A stretch of DNA of 64,000 nucleotides from Poa pratensis. Lineage: Eukaryota > Streptophyta > Magnoliopsida > Poales > Poaceae. Each line of letters opens with the position of its first letter. Position 1 is the first letter of the stretch. The position numbers and the translations under genes are program-made. The notes beneath the pieces are model-generated. The model ran no database searches, had not been told where the DNA came from, and saw only the letters and a list, made by a program, of their open reading frames with translations. The stretch lies in NCBI GenBank assembly GCA_947311845.1, contig CAMZMU010000111.1, positions 25,147,023 to 25,211,022 of the forward strand, in the 5' to 3' direction. Shown one piece after another: positions 22,749 to 34,567 of the stretch.

Positions 22749-23669
22749 TGTCGGGGGGCTGCCCCCGGGTAGGGCAAAGACATGGTGTTGAGAACAGCCA
22801 AGGGCTGGCCGGATCAGTATCGTCCGGGTCACTTGGGCCGGATCTCAGGGAGATTCAGTCAGCATTACCTCAAGCTAGAGTAGAAGAAAGAACAAAAGGG
22901 GATCCGGTGAGGTTTAACCGGATCCGGTTGAGAAGAACCGGTTAAGATAGCCGGGTTAGTCAGGGGATCCGGTTGATGCACAGGGGCCAAGAAATGTCAG
23001 TAAGAGTCACGGGCATTGCAATGTAACTGACCGGGGTTCAGAAGACAGCGAGGTGCAGCCACAGGTTTTCCGGGTCACAAGCCCCTAGGCGCTGACTCGG
23101 ACAATTCGGGAAAGGGCAGAGGCTAGGCAACTGTGGTCTACACTGCAGTAAGCTCAAAGAGGAAAGATAAGCCTGTGGAGGACAGAAGGTGAGCTGGGCT
23201 GAGTGACAGTGGCCAGTATTTGTCCTGTTCTCCTTGTCCATGCCATTGTCCTCTGCAGCCAGGGGCAAAAGGGTAATTCGGTTACTGTATATATGCACCA
23301 CCACCTTCTCCAGTGAGAGGGATCGACGTCTACGCTCCTCATTTCCCCCAAGTTCATCTTCTTCCTAGAGCTCTCACCATTGTTCATCATACAGCTCGAG
23401 GAGCATTCTGTACTTGTAAACACTTGAGATATAAGAGAGTAGGCTAGAGCTGCAGTAGGGGTGTTACCTTCACACGAAGGGCCCCGAAGCAGGGTACATC
23501 GTTGTGTTCTTTGCTGTTCTTGGTTTGCTTGTTGTTGGTTCTTGCGAGTTCTAGCTCGTCCTTCATGCGTGCATCATAAGCACGCAAACCCTCCCCGGTT
23601 CCCCCAACGCCCAAAGCGAGCCCACACTTAAGCCATCCCCATGGCATCTGCCGTGACACCACCACGACA
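22749..23669 (+). repeat. 3' LTR of the Tat element
   Basis: It matches 9,472-10,390 with three substitutions and two single-base indels noticed by eye (for example a G run of six rather than five just after the start). It ends ccacgaca, followed by the target duplication acatc. Confidence 0.94.
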
Positions 23670-24040
23670 ACATCGGTCCTCCGGTACAATTGAACAATTC
23701 CCCCCCCCCTATATTTCTCCCTCTTTTAGTTTAAACCTATTTTTTTCCCGCACTTCTTTTTACGAACATTGCGCACGAATAGCGACTTCGAAATTACTTA
23801 TTTATCTCTACTCCCTATTTATCCCCTAATATATATTTTTTCTCTTCTTTTACCTCCCTTACATGTTTATTTTTATGACTCTAGCACTGCTCGCTTACTT
23901 CTTATTTTCCCATTTTTCCCTACTCTATTTTCTAAACTTTTAATTTTACTTCCCCTATAAATTTATTTTTCCGAACTTAAAATTTATTACTTACTTATTT
24001 GCAATTCCTACTACCTTAATTCCCCACTTTTCTAATTTGC
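23670..24040. other. AT-rich flank without recognisable gene
   Basis: Pyrimidine-rich, low-complexity sequence with many CTT and TTTA runs. It begins with the second copy of the target duplication. I see no coding or RNA signal. Confidence 0.5.
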
Positions 24041-24757
24041 ACCCAGCTTATTTCCATCAATATTCAACCTGTGTTTGCACTCATGTCTCATGAATCACGA
24101 TATCTTTTGTCCGGTCGTGATAAATCTGAAAGTTAGGTCTTTTGTACAGTTGTTTCATACCTTTAGCTTACAAATAAAAGGACTGTGATCCGATCTTTTT
24201 AACACATGTTTAACTTCTCGCTAATTGTACAGCATATGTGTTTACATCCGACACTTAATAGTTGATACATGTCTTTTAGCTCCCCATGTATTATGGTCTA
24301 TGAAGAAGATCACTTTTTTAATCAAGCACTGCTCAAAATAGAGCACTTTTAGAAGTATGTTACTTCATATCAAATGCGAGGGTCACTGGTTCAAAACTCA
24401 TAGTCGGCTTTTTTTCTTTATCGTCGAGATTTTATGAACGAGAATCTTCTTTTTTACAAATTAAATGGAGAATCCAGCAACTTTTATGTTTTCTTCTTCA
24501 CAAATTTACTACATACAAAATAATAAAATATATAATATACAAATAAATAATACAAAATTTTGATGCAATTACATTATTTGTGAACAGTTCGACCTTCTCC
24601 AATTCTCTTTTTTTACAAAATAAATTGAGAATCCAGGAACTTTTATGTTTTCTTCCTTACAAATTTGTTAAACATAAAATAATAAAAAATATAATATATT
24701 AAATTTATTCATGTTCTGTCACCGCATGGGCGCGGCGTGTCGCCGCGCAAATTTTCC
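24041..24757 (+). repeat. Helitron-like repeat, copy A
   Basis: It is a direct repeat of 26,183-26,984, sharing cccagcttatttccatcaat at its left and ending in a GC-rich hairpin (cgcggcg, tgt, cgccgcg) at about 24,730-24,748. The expected CTRR end is not intact (tcctac follows). It contains smaller internal duplications around aatccagcaacttttatg. Confidence 0.55.
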
Positions 24758-24879
24758 TACTACTATATATTAAGGACATGTAGTCATGCAATTTTCTCAG
24801 CGATCCTCAGCCATCGCGCACTGTTCAAAGAACAGTACCGCTCGACGTACTGTTCATATGAACAATACTCTGCAGTGCT

Positions 24880-25610
24880 CTTTTTTTTTGCGATTTTTTT
24901 TAGGTTTTTTTCTAATTTTTTTTTGTTCTCCCAAAAATTATATACAAGAAATATATGCATGTCGATAAGTAGGTTCCATTCCCCTGAACGGTTTCAAGTT
25001 TTGTCGATTCGAACTCCTCAATTTTGATCCAAATTCATCGATTCGCCTCCACAGTGCGCGCTTCACCGATCCGCGCGTTTTTTTTTGCGAAATTTTTTTT
25101 TAGGTTTTTTTTCTAAATTTTTTTTTGTTCTTCAAAAAATTATATACAAGAAATGTATGCACGTCGAAGAGTAGGTTCCATTCCCCTGAACGGTTTCAAG
25201 TTTTGTCGATTCTAACTCCTCAATTTTGATCCAAATTCATCGATTCGCTTCCACAGTGCGCGCTTCACCGTTCATACAGTGCGCGGCCGATCCGCGCCAT
25301 CCGATCTGGCTCCGACGGCCCTCCTTTTGATAAAAAACATATACACGAAATATATGCGTGCCAACGAGTAGGTTCCATTCCCGTGATCGGTTTCGAGTTT
25401 AGTCAACTCTAACTCCTTAATTTTGGATCCAGATTCGCAAAAACATTCGACGGATTTCGTCAAATTCGTCACACTCAGTCATCCGTTCTGAATTTTCCTC
25501 ACACGAGTACATGCATATCAACCTACCAAACAACTTTCATGTTTTAACATTCTTATTTTGACGGATATATAGATATACCATTTTTTTCGGTAAAGCCCTC
25601 ACGTTCTCCA
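24880..25610. repeat. Tandem imperfect repeat of about 190 bp, three units
   Basis: Units near 24,893, 25,085 and 25,320 share the order: T-rich run, tatacacgaaatatatgc-like block, gtaggttccattcc, ggtttc, and aattttg with gattcg. Two are followed by cacagtgcgcgcttcaccg. A fourth copy lies at 9,090-9,200, across the Tat insertion. Confidence 0.65.
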
Positions 25611-26182
25611 ATATATCACGGCTATAGCATAGGTGACTTTATGTAAATTGTAAGTTGTTCACATTAAAAAAAGATTTTGTGATCATAAACACCCTTCTAA
25701 ATAATATTCAAATTCTGGATTGTTTTCTAAATAAGCATCCACAACCAAAGATTATTTGTGCGGTGAACAGTACTGATTAAATCTGATGCTTCGCCTGTCG
25801 TTGGCATGTGTCACAGGATATTACCCCTCTTGGATCTTCTCTTGCTGTGTCGGCTGGGTCTGTCCGTACTAGGCTTCACGGTGCGTTGTCTGGTTTCCTG
25901 TACCCCGGCGACGCCGTCTCACCGTTCTTCCTGTCAGCCATTGCTTCTATGGATTTTTCTAATTTTGATTTGTGTTTTTCTTGCTTTCCTTTCATTTCAC
26001 TCTATTTAATTCTCTGCTTATGTAGTGCCTGTTTTGTTTTGACCTTTTATACAATACCTAATCCTATGATGCAAATGATGTTAGAAGAAAACTAAGCTAT
26101 GTGGCGACAATTAGCCTAGACATTGGCGTCCAAATGCAGTATCAAATCCAAGGCATTTTTAAGAATACATAGCGTTTTTTTT
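25611..26182. other. Unassigned spacer
   Basis: Open frames of 67 and 95 codons near 25,806 overlap each other and show no recognisable domain. I see nothing else to support here. Confidence 0.3.
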
Positions 26183-26984
26183 ACACCCAGCTTATTTCCA
26201 TCAATATCGAACCTGTGTTTGCACTCATGTCTCATGGATCACGATATCTTTTGTCCAGTCATGATAAATCTGAAAGTTAGGTTTTTTTACAGTTCTTTCG
26301 TACTTTTAGCTTACAAATAAGAAGACTGTAATCCGATCTTTTTAACACATGTTTAACTTCTTGCTAATTGTACATTATATGTCTTTTCTTCCGACACTTT
26401 AATAATGATACATGTCTTTTAACTCCCCATGCAAACTTTGGTTATGGTCTATGAAGAATACCACTTTGTTAATCAAGCACTGCTCGAAATATAGCACTTT
26501 TAGAAGTATGTTACTTCATATCAAATGTGAGGGTCACCGGTTCAAATCCCATATTCAGCTTTTTTTCTTTATCGAGATTCTACGAACGAGAATCTTCTTT
26601 TTCACAAATTAAATGGATAATCCATCAACTTTTATATTTTCTTCTTCACAAATTTACTACATACAAAATAATAAAATATATAATATATAAATACATAATA
26701 CAGAATTTTGATGCAATTACATTATTTGTGAACAATTTGACCTTCTCCAATTCATTTATGTTGTGTCACCACACGGGCGGCGAAACTCTTTTTTTACAAA
26801 ATAAATGGAGAATCCAGGAACTTTTATATTTTCTTCCTTACAAATTTGCTACATACAAAATAATAAAATACATAATACAGAATTTTGATGCAATTACACT
26901 ACTTTTGAGCAATTTGACCTTCCACAATTTATTTATGTTGTGTCACCGTACGGACGCGGCGTGTCGCCGCGCGAATTTCCCTAG
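26183..26984 (+). mobile_element. Helitron-like 3' end, copy B
   Basis: It repeats copy A and ends in a hairpin (gcggcg, tgt, cgccgc) at 26,955-26,970, followed about 10 bases later by CTAG (26,981-26,984) and then T. A hairpin shortly before CTRR with a T target base is the classical Helitron 3' signature. A 5' end beginning TC may lie near 24,755 (tcctactactatatattaag), which would give a 2.2-kb element, but the base before it is T rather than A. Confidence 0.6.
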
Positions 26985-28014
26985 TTGAAACAAGTAAGAG
27001 TGCACCGCTGGAGCGCCCCATCCGCGCTATCTACGTGGCGCCCAGGGGCTGGTTTTTCTCGTTTCGTTTTGTCGTTGCCCTCCCGTTTTGTCCGGATCGG
27101 GCTGAGGAAAAAGGCACGCTCGTATAGTCGTATTGGCTATCGGTGGGATGAAAACCTAACGTCCGCCTCCACCTCCGCCGCCGGAGGAAATGACAAAAAA
27201 CCACCACATTTGCGCACAAGACGACGCTAAACCACCACCTTAGGGCTTTGTGACACATAAATACCACTATTGGGGCTAGGTCGTGACGTGGAGCACTAAT
27301 TTGCCTGTTTAAGCGTGTTAACACGTTTTCTGACAGATCGGTCCCACCTGTCGGGTCTACGTGGCAAAAAAAATAAAAAAGGCAGGTCAACGCGTACACC
27401 GGCCCGGGAGCGAGCACCAACAGCAGGCGCACGCAGCGCTCCAAGCACATGCACGCGGCGACTAGCTAGTCGAACGCCTGGTGTCTTGCCGCTGTCGGTC
27501 ACGGAGCTTCCTAGCTCGCCGTGGCGCCGTGCTGCAGCCAGCCGATGGAGAGCACCGAGGACACGACGGCGGGGGCGCCATCAAGGCGTGGCGAGCACAG
27601 GATGGCCGACGAACTTGGCCGTGCTGCGACCGGCGGCTGTCGTACGAGCGGCCGGCCGTACGAGCGGCAAACACGCGCTGCACTACTCGCCCCTGACGCT
27701 CTCTGTCCGCGGTGCCGCCGCCGGACTCGTGGCACGGTGCGCCCGTACCATGCCGTGACTGTCGAAGCCAGCACAGAAGCCCGCCACTGTACCAGATCTT
27801 TGTTTGGTCGAAGCAGCTAATGATGATAGCTATGATTTCGGCAGTGCCAGAGGCGCGCAAGGATCCCGGCATCGCCGGCAGGACCCAGGATAATGTCTCC
27901 CCTGCACCTGCTGCAGCGACCGGCGCCGCCCGCCACATCACGCCACGCCGCCGTGGCGCACGTACGAGGATGGCAGCGGTGAGGGAGGTGGAGGGCCCAT
28001 GAAGGGAGAGGAGG

Positions 28015-29415
28015 AGGATCCCCCCCCGGCTCCCGTGTCGCTCCCGTGTGGGCGACCCGGGGGCGACCCGAAACCCTAGCTAGCTCCTTCCTCCTCCAGC
28101 TCTCTCCCCCGCGCCGCCGTCGCCGCCGGCGGCAGGCGGCCGTCCAGCGGCGGCGGCGGGGCTCCCCGCCCTTCCTTCTCCAACCCTACTCTCTTCTCTC
28201 CCCTTCCCTGACCCCAGCCCTCTCCGCCCCGACGTGGATCCTCCGGCTGTTGGGGCCATGGGCGGTCAGATCCCGGCCTTGGGGGAGCTCCAGCACGGCT
28301 TGGGGGCCGGTGCTTGGCGCTGCCCGGCGGTATCCCGCTCCCTGAGCCAGATCGAGGTCTGGCGGCCAGATCCAATCGGGGACGCCCCGTTCGGGGCTGT
28401 CTCGCCGGCCGGTGGGTTTCCCCTGCTGGGGCGTTTGGTGGGGTGGAGCGTGGTGCGGGCGACGGAAGGATGACGTGGGTAGGTGGCCGTGGAGTTGTGG
28501 TCGTTGCGGTGGCTGGGGTGGCCGGCCTCGCGCGAGCAGCCCATCTTCCTCTTGGATGGGTGTGGGGCTTCCTTCGGTTGCAGGGCGGCGGCCCTGATCG
28601 GTGGGAGTCGTGGCGCCGAGGCGGGGGTCACGACTCTGGTGCTGGCTGGCGGTCTTGGCCGCGCGGGCGGCGGGATGTCCGGCGAAGAGACGTACGGTGG
28701 AAGTGGTCCGGTAGCTACCTCGGCAGCCGACCACACTCGGGTTGGAGAAGGGGAGCAGTGCCGGGTTGAAAATCTGTCTGGCGTTGCCTTGGCCGACGGC
28801 GGCGACGCCCATGGGCGCCGTTTCCTTCTTGAAGGCGTCGTCGCGGCCCATCCCTATTTCCTCCCGAGGCTCTCGGTGAAAACCTTAGATCCCTCCGGAT
28901 CGGGCGGTGGCGGAACTTCGGTGCCGTGTCCTTCTTGAAGGCACCGCCTTTGGAGTCCATGGTGTGTTCTCTTTCGGTGGTGGTGTGGTGGCAGTGGCAG
29001 TGTTGTTTGGCAGCCAGAGTCTCCAGTTTGGTTTTAGCCCTTCGAGGCATGGTGTAGCGTCCGTTGGTGCTCCGGCTCGAGCTCTAGGGTGAGCTCCAGT
29101 CCATCAACGCCGGCGTCCGCTGTCGGTCTGGGATAGGGGTCCCTTTGTCGACAAAGACTTGTCCGGGCGGCGCTGCCCGGCCACGCTGAAGGTCCAACCT
29201 CATCGGCGTCTTCGGCTCTCCAAGCTTTATCTGCTGTCTACCTCGTGTTACCATCGACCTTGCTTCCTTGTAGCTCTGCTATCACTGTTTTCATGTACAA
29301 GCCTTTGGCTTGATCCTTTGTTTGTGTGTGTAGAGGTGTTTGTAAGCTGGTTCAGCACTTTGTATCTTCCGCCATTGGCGTCATTAATTTAACGCTGGGC
29401 TACGGCCTCTTGTCT
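28015..29415 (+). mobile_element. Retroposed insertion (LINE-like) inside the Mutator-like element
   Basis: The 17-bp direct repeat catgaagggagaggagg lies at 27,998-28,014 and 29,416-29,432, flanking a 1.4-kb insert. The insert has a 5'-UTR-like GC-rich body and a 3' end in atttaacgctgggctacgg without a long A tail. Long variable target duplications are typical of target-primed retroposition. No RT or endonuclease domain is recognised, so it is 5'-truncated or non-autonomous. Confidence 0.65.
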
Positions 29416-29823
29416 CATGAAGGGAGAGGAGGGCGAGCGCGGCCTCGGCGGCGGCGTGCTCGGCCTGGCGGAGCGTGGTGCAGCAGGTGTGGCCGTCGCC
29501 CGTGGCGGACGCCCAGGGCTCGGAGCTCGCCCGCGCGTGGCCACGCTCGCCCGTGCAGGCCACGCCCGGCTCACCCGCGCCCAGCCTTCCCCTGCCCGGC
29601 CCCTGCCCGCGCCCGCGCCGTAGAGGCCGTAGGTGAGAGTAGAAGCCGCTGGACACCAGCTCGCAACTTTGGCCGGCAGAGCGCCGCCGCTTGTGCAGGA
29701 ACTCGCCGGGACACCATTGTCTTCCTCCTGGCCGGCAGAGCGCCGCCGCTGACCTGCTGCTTCCCCTCGCCTCTGTACTCCTCCTGACCGAATCAGGAAT
29801 CGGGGCGTGACTTTTGCCCTCTG

Positions 29824-29985
29824 CGTCCAGCATTCCGGCGACCCAGCGGCGCGGGGAGCGCGGCGTCCAGCATCCCGGCGATCTGATCCGGCAGCGCAGG
29901 GAGCGCGACGTCCAGCATCCCGACGACCCGACCGCGGCGGCGTGAGGAGCCCGGCGTCCAACATCCCGTCGTCGCTGCTGCCGCG
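29824..29985. repeat. GC-rich minisatellite, about 45-bp unit
   Basis: The core cgtccagcat recurs at 29,824, 29,864 and 29,909, with cgtccaacat at 29,955 (spacings 40, 45 and 46). It lies in the Mutator-like element's cargo, and a minus-strand open frame through it reads repeated RRDAGRRAP-like units. Confidence 0.65.
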
Positions 29986-30269
29986 GCGCGGAGCACGCGG
30001 CCAGGGGTGGTCGCGGCGAGGTGCTCCACTCTGCCTCCGTTGACCAGACCGTCTTCTCTCTTTTCCCCTTGCTTTTTTTCTTTTTTTGCCACGTGTGTAC
30101 TGACAGCGGGTCCCACCTGCCAGAAATGCTGTCAAAACGCTAATAAGAGGTGATCAGTGCTCCGCGTCACGACCTAGCCCAATAGTGGTATTTATGTGTC
30201 ACAAAGATCTAAGGTGGTGGTTTAGCGTCGTCCCGTGCACAATTGTGGTGGTTTTTTTGTCATTTCCTC

Positions 30270-33200
30270 CCGCCGCCGCCACTTCCTGTGCCCTCTCCCT
30301 CCCCGTCCATCCTCTTTCCTCTCCACAAGACCACCGACGGCATGGCCAGATGTGCCAGCAGCCGGAGAAATAAGCGGAGGGAGATAGGTGAGGAGAAGAT
30401 AGCAAGGTCAGGTGTGGGCAGGACCTGCAATGACGGGCGCTGCTCGGGAAAAGGTGCGGGCGTCGAGCAGCAGCAAGCGCGAGCGGTACAGATGATGCCA
30501 AGGTGAGCCTTTTTTTCAATCCGTTCTTCCTCTCTGCTCCCGATCTCTCTCCCTCATGTGTGCATCATGCTGCTCGGTTGTGGCGACCTTGTCCGCTCTC
30601 TTGTTTATCACAGCCCAGGCCAAATCAGGCTGTAGCAGCAAACCCTGACTCATGGGATTGCACATGCTGGTGAAGTGGACGGCGGCCGCAGCCGTAGATG
30701 GTGGCAGGGGCTGCGCGACGGCTGCAGCAGGTGAAAATTTTCCATTTGGTTCTCCAACCCGGGCTCCTTCTGATTCCTTTCTCCCCGTTTTTATTTTGTT
30801 TTGCAGCTACGGTTTGGTTGTTCAGGATGGAGGAGAATCATCGACATCGACAGCAACCACCATTGGTATTCGTGGACTCCAGGCTGCCAGGATGTGATTC
30901 CAGGTTATTTGTTAATTGCTCCAAGGCTAGGCATAAATTCGTTGGCAGAGCCGGTGGCTGGGTTTACAAGTACACCGTCTAGGCTGCGCTTATCCAGCAG
31001 TGTCACCATCGTCCTCGCTGCTCGTTCTGTGGTGCTGCACCGGTTGGGTGTCTCTGTCTCCTATTGATTTGTCCACTCTTTGTCATATGGTGCTTTTTTA
31101 TACTGCTGTTCATCGTCTTATGGGGAAGTTCGATTTTCAGCATCAAGGAGATTTGGTTCATGGACTCTAACTAGAGCATATCACCCAAAAGGTAACTCAT
31201 CTCTTCATTTTCAATTTATTTGGAATTTCCCCTGATGGTCATGAAGCACCTTGTAGGTTGGAGGCTGTTGCAATGTTCCATAACAACTACTACAATTTAT
31301 GGCACTGACTTTATTTGAAATTGTGCAGCTGCTAACCTCGATTGGATTTGGTACACTTGGGAGAATGATTATTTTCTTACCCATGTTCTGCCAATTGGAT
31401 TTGGTCCGTTGAAATCATAGACATGATGGTTAACCAGTGTTTGTTTGCTCTGACCTTAAATATTTAGGTTCCCCACATTTGGGTTAGTTTTCTGTTGTTT
31501 AATTAATCTATCGTATTCTTTGTTTCTTTCCTTCTCAAACAGAAAGGTGCCCATTTTAAAAAGGAACTAAAAGGTGACTTTTTAGTTTGCAGCAAACAAG
31601 GTATAAAAAGGGTATTGGAAAAGAACACGGTGGAGTTGTGCTATTGTAGAGCTCTGTTTTTTTAACGATAGCCACATGCTGGGTAAGATGATCTCTCATG
31701 AAACATTCTGTTATGGAATTGCGCCCAATTTATATCTTGAATGGGAAGTAAGTTGTCCTCGCCATTCTATCTTTTTTCTTAATTAAAAGACACATTATAG
31801 GGTCGCTTGTCTATAATATGGTTGTGTAAATTGTTTTGTCGTTTGTCTATAATAAGGTTTTGGAAATCCAAGTTTTATCGTTATATGGTTGGTTGTCTAC
31901 ATTTGCTGCTCAACAAATGACACTACATTGTTTATCTCAAAAAGCTTGGACTAGGACCCAGTTTTGCCAATCCCACATCCTGTTTTTGAACATCAGTATT
32001 AATAATATGCATGCCAGATCAAATTTGTGGTATTTTTCTTAATCTAATCGAGATTTAGTCTGGCCTAAATTAGTAGTTGATGAGCAATTTATGACTTTAT
32101 TCAGTAAATTTATTGCAAGATTGTTGTCTTCCAAGGAAAAATTTCATTGTTTGCTTCATGTATGGTCTCAGTTCTCCGAAATGCTCGCCCTCCTTATCCT
32201 ACCCTGTCCCTTGTTCCAGTCCAACAGAGAGTTCCAACCACGGAAAAGTATTACTCAACAAAGCGTCAATGTCAAGTGACACGTTCTGTATTAGCGCCTT
32301 GCCGGACAGCTGGCATTTTTTATTTTTAAGCTGTCCATCATTGGAGGATCTGAAGACTGAATATCTCAAAATGCATCTTAGGCACTGGTAGGTTCTCGAG
32401 TGGGTTTCTAGACACAAATTTTACAATGACGTCTGAACTTATATCTCTCTCTTGAGTCCGGTTAAGCTGTAGTTCGTGTGTTCCTGTGGAAAAGGAGATC
32501 CGTTACTTGAAAGCATCACATGATTAGAAACTACATTTTTGAATATTTGGAAGTTCATGATTATTACTGTTCTATCTGCTTCTTTTTCTTTTTTTTTTCC
32601 ATCAACTATAAATCTGAATCTAACATTCAGTATTTGTAGCCATAAAAGTTACTGATTTATTCGTGTAGAAATCTGAAGGTTTCTCAATCTGGTGTAAGCA
32701 CTTTATTGAGCTTCAGCAACTCAAGGCAAGGGTTTTCTCCTTTATGCACTAGGTGAGTACCTTCAGTTTCTGAAGTTTGGATTATGTGCATAATAGATAA
32801 TCGTATTTGTTTGTTGTGTGTTGTGATTGGGATGATAATTGGATCGCATATGGAAAATTGATACTACGATGGTTATATTCCGCTTCTGTCTTGCACGATC
32901 ATGTTTTCTTCTAGCCATTGTGTATGCTTTCTATTTTAGTGACTCTTTGTGTTGCGGTCTTGCACTTTGGTTATTAGATTGCCACTATTTATAATGCGGT
33001 AACACATTTTGTTGGGTTTGTTTTTTTCTCTACAAATTATAGGGTTGACAACTGCAGACAATTGTTTACTGAGCCTCCTCCTTTGGACGCAGAGGGTGAA
33101 ATCAAGGTGATTTTTTCTCTACAAATTATAGGGTTGACAACTGCAGACAATTGTTTACTGAGCCTCCTCTTTTGGATGCAGAGGGTGAAATCAAGGTGAT

Positions 33201-34567
33201 TTTTCTTAATCATGACAGGATTCTTCTATTAGAGATGGTAGATTTAGTGTGGTTGCTTGGGATATTCTGGTGTTGAAACTTGACAACTGTTATTCATCAG
33301 ATCTTATTTGAAACCCCAAAGTTCAGAACAAGCGAATATAAACATGACTAGGTACAAATTGTATATTAAGTGTTCGACAACATCTCCCCATTATTCATGT
33401 TACAGTAGTCGAGTGGCCTTCTGTTCGATGGTTTTTATTGTTGTTTCCTCCTTGTGTTGTGTTGAGTATTCTCCTGCATGTATGAAAAAAACTCAATGCT
33501 AAGTAGGGTTAGCTTTCTTCAGTAAATTAATGGCTCAGATGAGCTGCTCCTGTTTGGTGAGCGAGAGTGCAACTAAACTGTTAATTTCTCTACCACGGTT
33601 TGTTTATAATTACTATAGTTCAGTTGTCCATGAATAAGCTAAAAAAAGCATTTCAGAAATGATGTTTATTCCAAATCCTCGCGCTGTAGAAATTTTGGGG
33701 CTGTATACAAGACCGAGATTCCTGCCTATTTGCATTTGCAGTTGTATATGATGGTTTAACAACACCAGTGGTGTTGTTTACTGTCAATTTCTTCTTTCAT
33801 TTAATCTCTAGCAATAAAACTGTTGCTCCAGTTGAAGTAAAAGGCTGCCATTTATTTTTCATTTTCTATGTAATGCCAATTATTAGTCCAGCTTACCTTA
33901 TTATGTAGAAGATCTAGATAGACCATCTATATTGGGCCGCCACTGAACGGCGAGGAGGTGCTGTCATCATGTCCTCTTACAGGCAAATTATGTTAAGTTC
34001 CTTGATCTTATAATTCTTCGCTGTTCGCTTCATTATCCAGTTCAAGTTAAATTATTCTTTTGAGGTGCGTTCCAGTTCTAGGTTATTCACAATGAGTATA
34101 AGTGCAGGTCAGCGTTGACCCAGCCGTTTTGTCTTCGATATGGTGCTGCCTTCGACATGGTGCTGCCATAGTAGCCTATATTGAAGAGTTTACGGCTCCT
34201 TGTTAGTATAAGGGCTGAATCTCTTCACCAACTTTGTCCATCTCTTTCCAGCCATGCATTTTATTTTTTGTTACTATTTTCGAGATATGTTGCAAAATGT
34301 AAACATGGACATATTCTTTTGTTATATGGTCTAGCTGCCGTGTGCTCCATACACTCAATGTATGTGTTTTGTGTGTGAGTAAGGGTTCAAAATTCAGCAA
34401 CCAAATGGACTATTAATCTATCACATTTTGACATGCTAAGTTAAAAAAGTTAAATGCTGAGCAGTTAACCTCGACCCATTTGACATGTCATTATTTGTCA
34501 ATGTACTTTGTGATTTGATCGCACAACACCGGCGAGGAGGCGCCCCAAGGGGCGCCCCAGCCTCTAG
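30270..34567 (+). mobile_element. Probable Helitron body with gene fragments; 3' terminus at 34,567
   Basis: The right end is a perfect 8-bp hairpin (ggcgcccc, aa, ggggcgcc; 34,539-34,556), seven bases, CTAG (34,564-34,567), then T: a canonical Helitron 3' end. The 5' end was not found; 26,985-27,183 may be the same element, cut by the Mutator-like insertion. The body alternates T-rich stretches with short segments bounded by splice-like signals (donors near 30,502 and 31,190; acceptors near 30,806 and 31,327), resembling pieces of an intron-bearing gene. No protein family is recognised and no long open frame exists. Confidence 0.5.
33043..33195 (+). pseudogene. Tandemly duplicated exon-like unit
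   Basis: An 89-bp unit is repeated (about 33,024-33,112 and 33,113-33,201). Each copy holds a 64-base segment preceded by a pyrimidine tract and AG and followed by GTGATTTTT: exons at 33,043-33,106 and 33,132-33,195. After the first base each reads 21 open codons, beginning VDNCRQLFTEPP in copy 1. The copies differ at two bases, one silent (Asp) and one Pro to Leu. The source gene is not recognised. Confidence 0.55.

Larger units (their letters stand above)
9472..23669 (+). mobile_element. Complete 14.2-kb Tat-lineage Ty3/gypsy retrotransposon with antisense gene
   Basis: Two LTRs of 919 and 921 bp are flanked by the perfect 5-bp target duplication acatc (9,467-9,471 and 23,670-23,674). Inside, in order: primer site, gag, protease, RT, RNase H, a second RNase H-like domain and integrase on the plus strand to 17,179, then a long minus-strand gene, then a purine tract. 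The second RNase H and the antisense gene between pol and the 3' LTR are marks of the Tat lineage (Grande, Retand and relatives). By eye the LTRs differ at three substitutions and two single-base indels, implying recent insertion. Confidence 0.94.
27184..30269. mobile_element. Mutator-like element with GC-rich cargo (Pack-MULE-like)
   Basis: Terminal inverted repeats of about 200 bp (27,184-27,385 and 30,070-30,269) both start GAGGAAATGACAAAAAA and share a block containing ggtggtattt-like and gtcacgac-like segments. The flanks carry a 9-bp duplication, ccgccgccg (27,175-27,183 and 30,270-30,278); it is a simple triplet repeat, so weak on its own. No transposase is visible. The interior is far more GC-rich than its surroundings, has long minus-strand open frames (27,462-27,941; 29,389-30,135) of no recognisable family, and holds a separate retroposon. 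Long TIRs plus gene-like GC-rich cargo fit a Pack-MULE. Confidence 0.8.

Noticed and set aside
24880..25480. CRISPR-like spaced repeats
   Set aside because: Units are long, adjacent, imperfect and T-rich; tandem repeat of a plant genome, not a CRISPR array.
28186..28851. 221-codon minus-strand frame
   Set aside because: GC-rich, several overlapping frames of similar length, no domain; lies in the retroposed insert.
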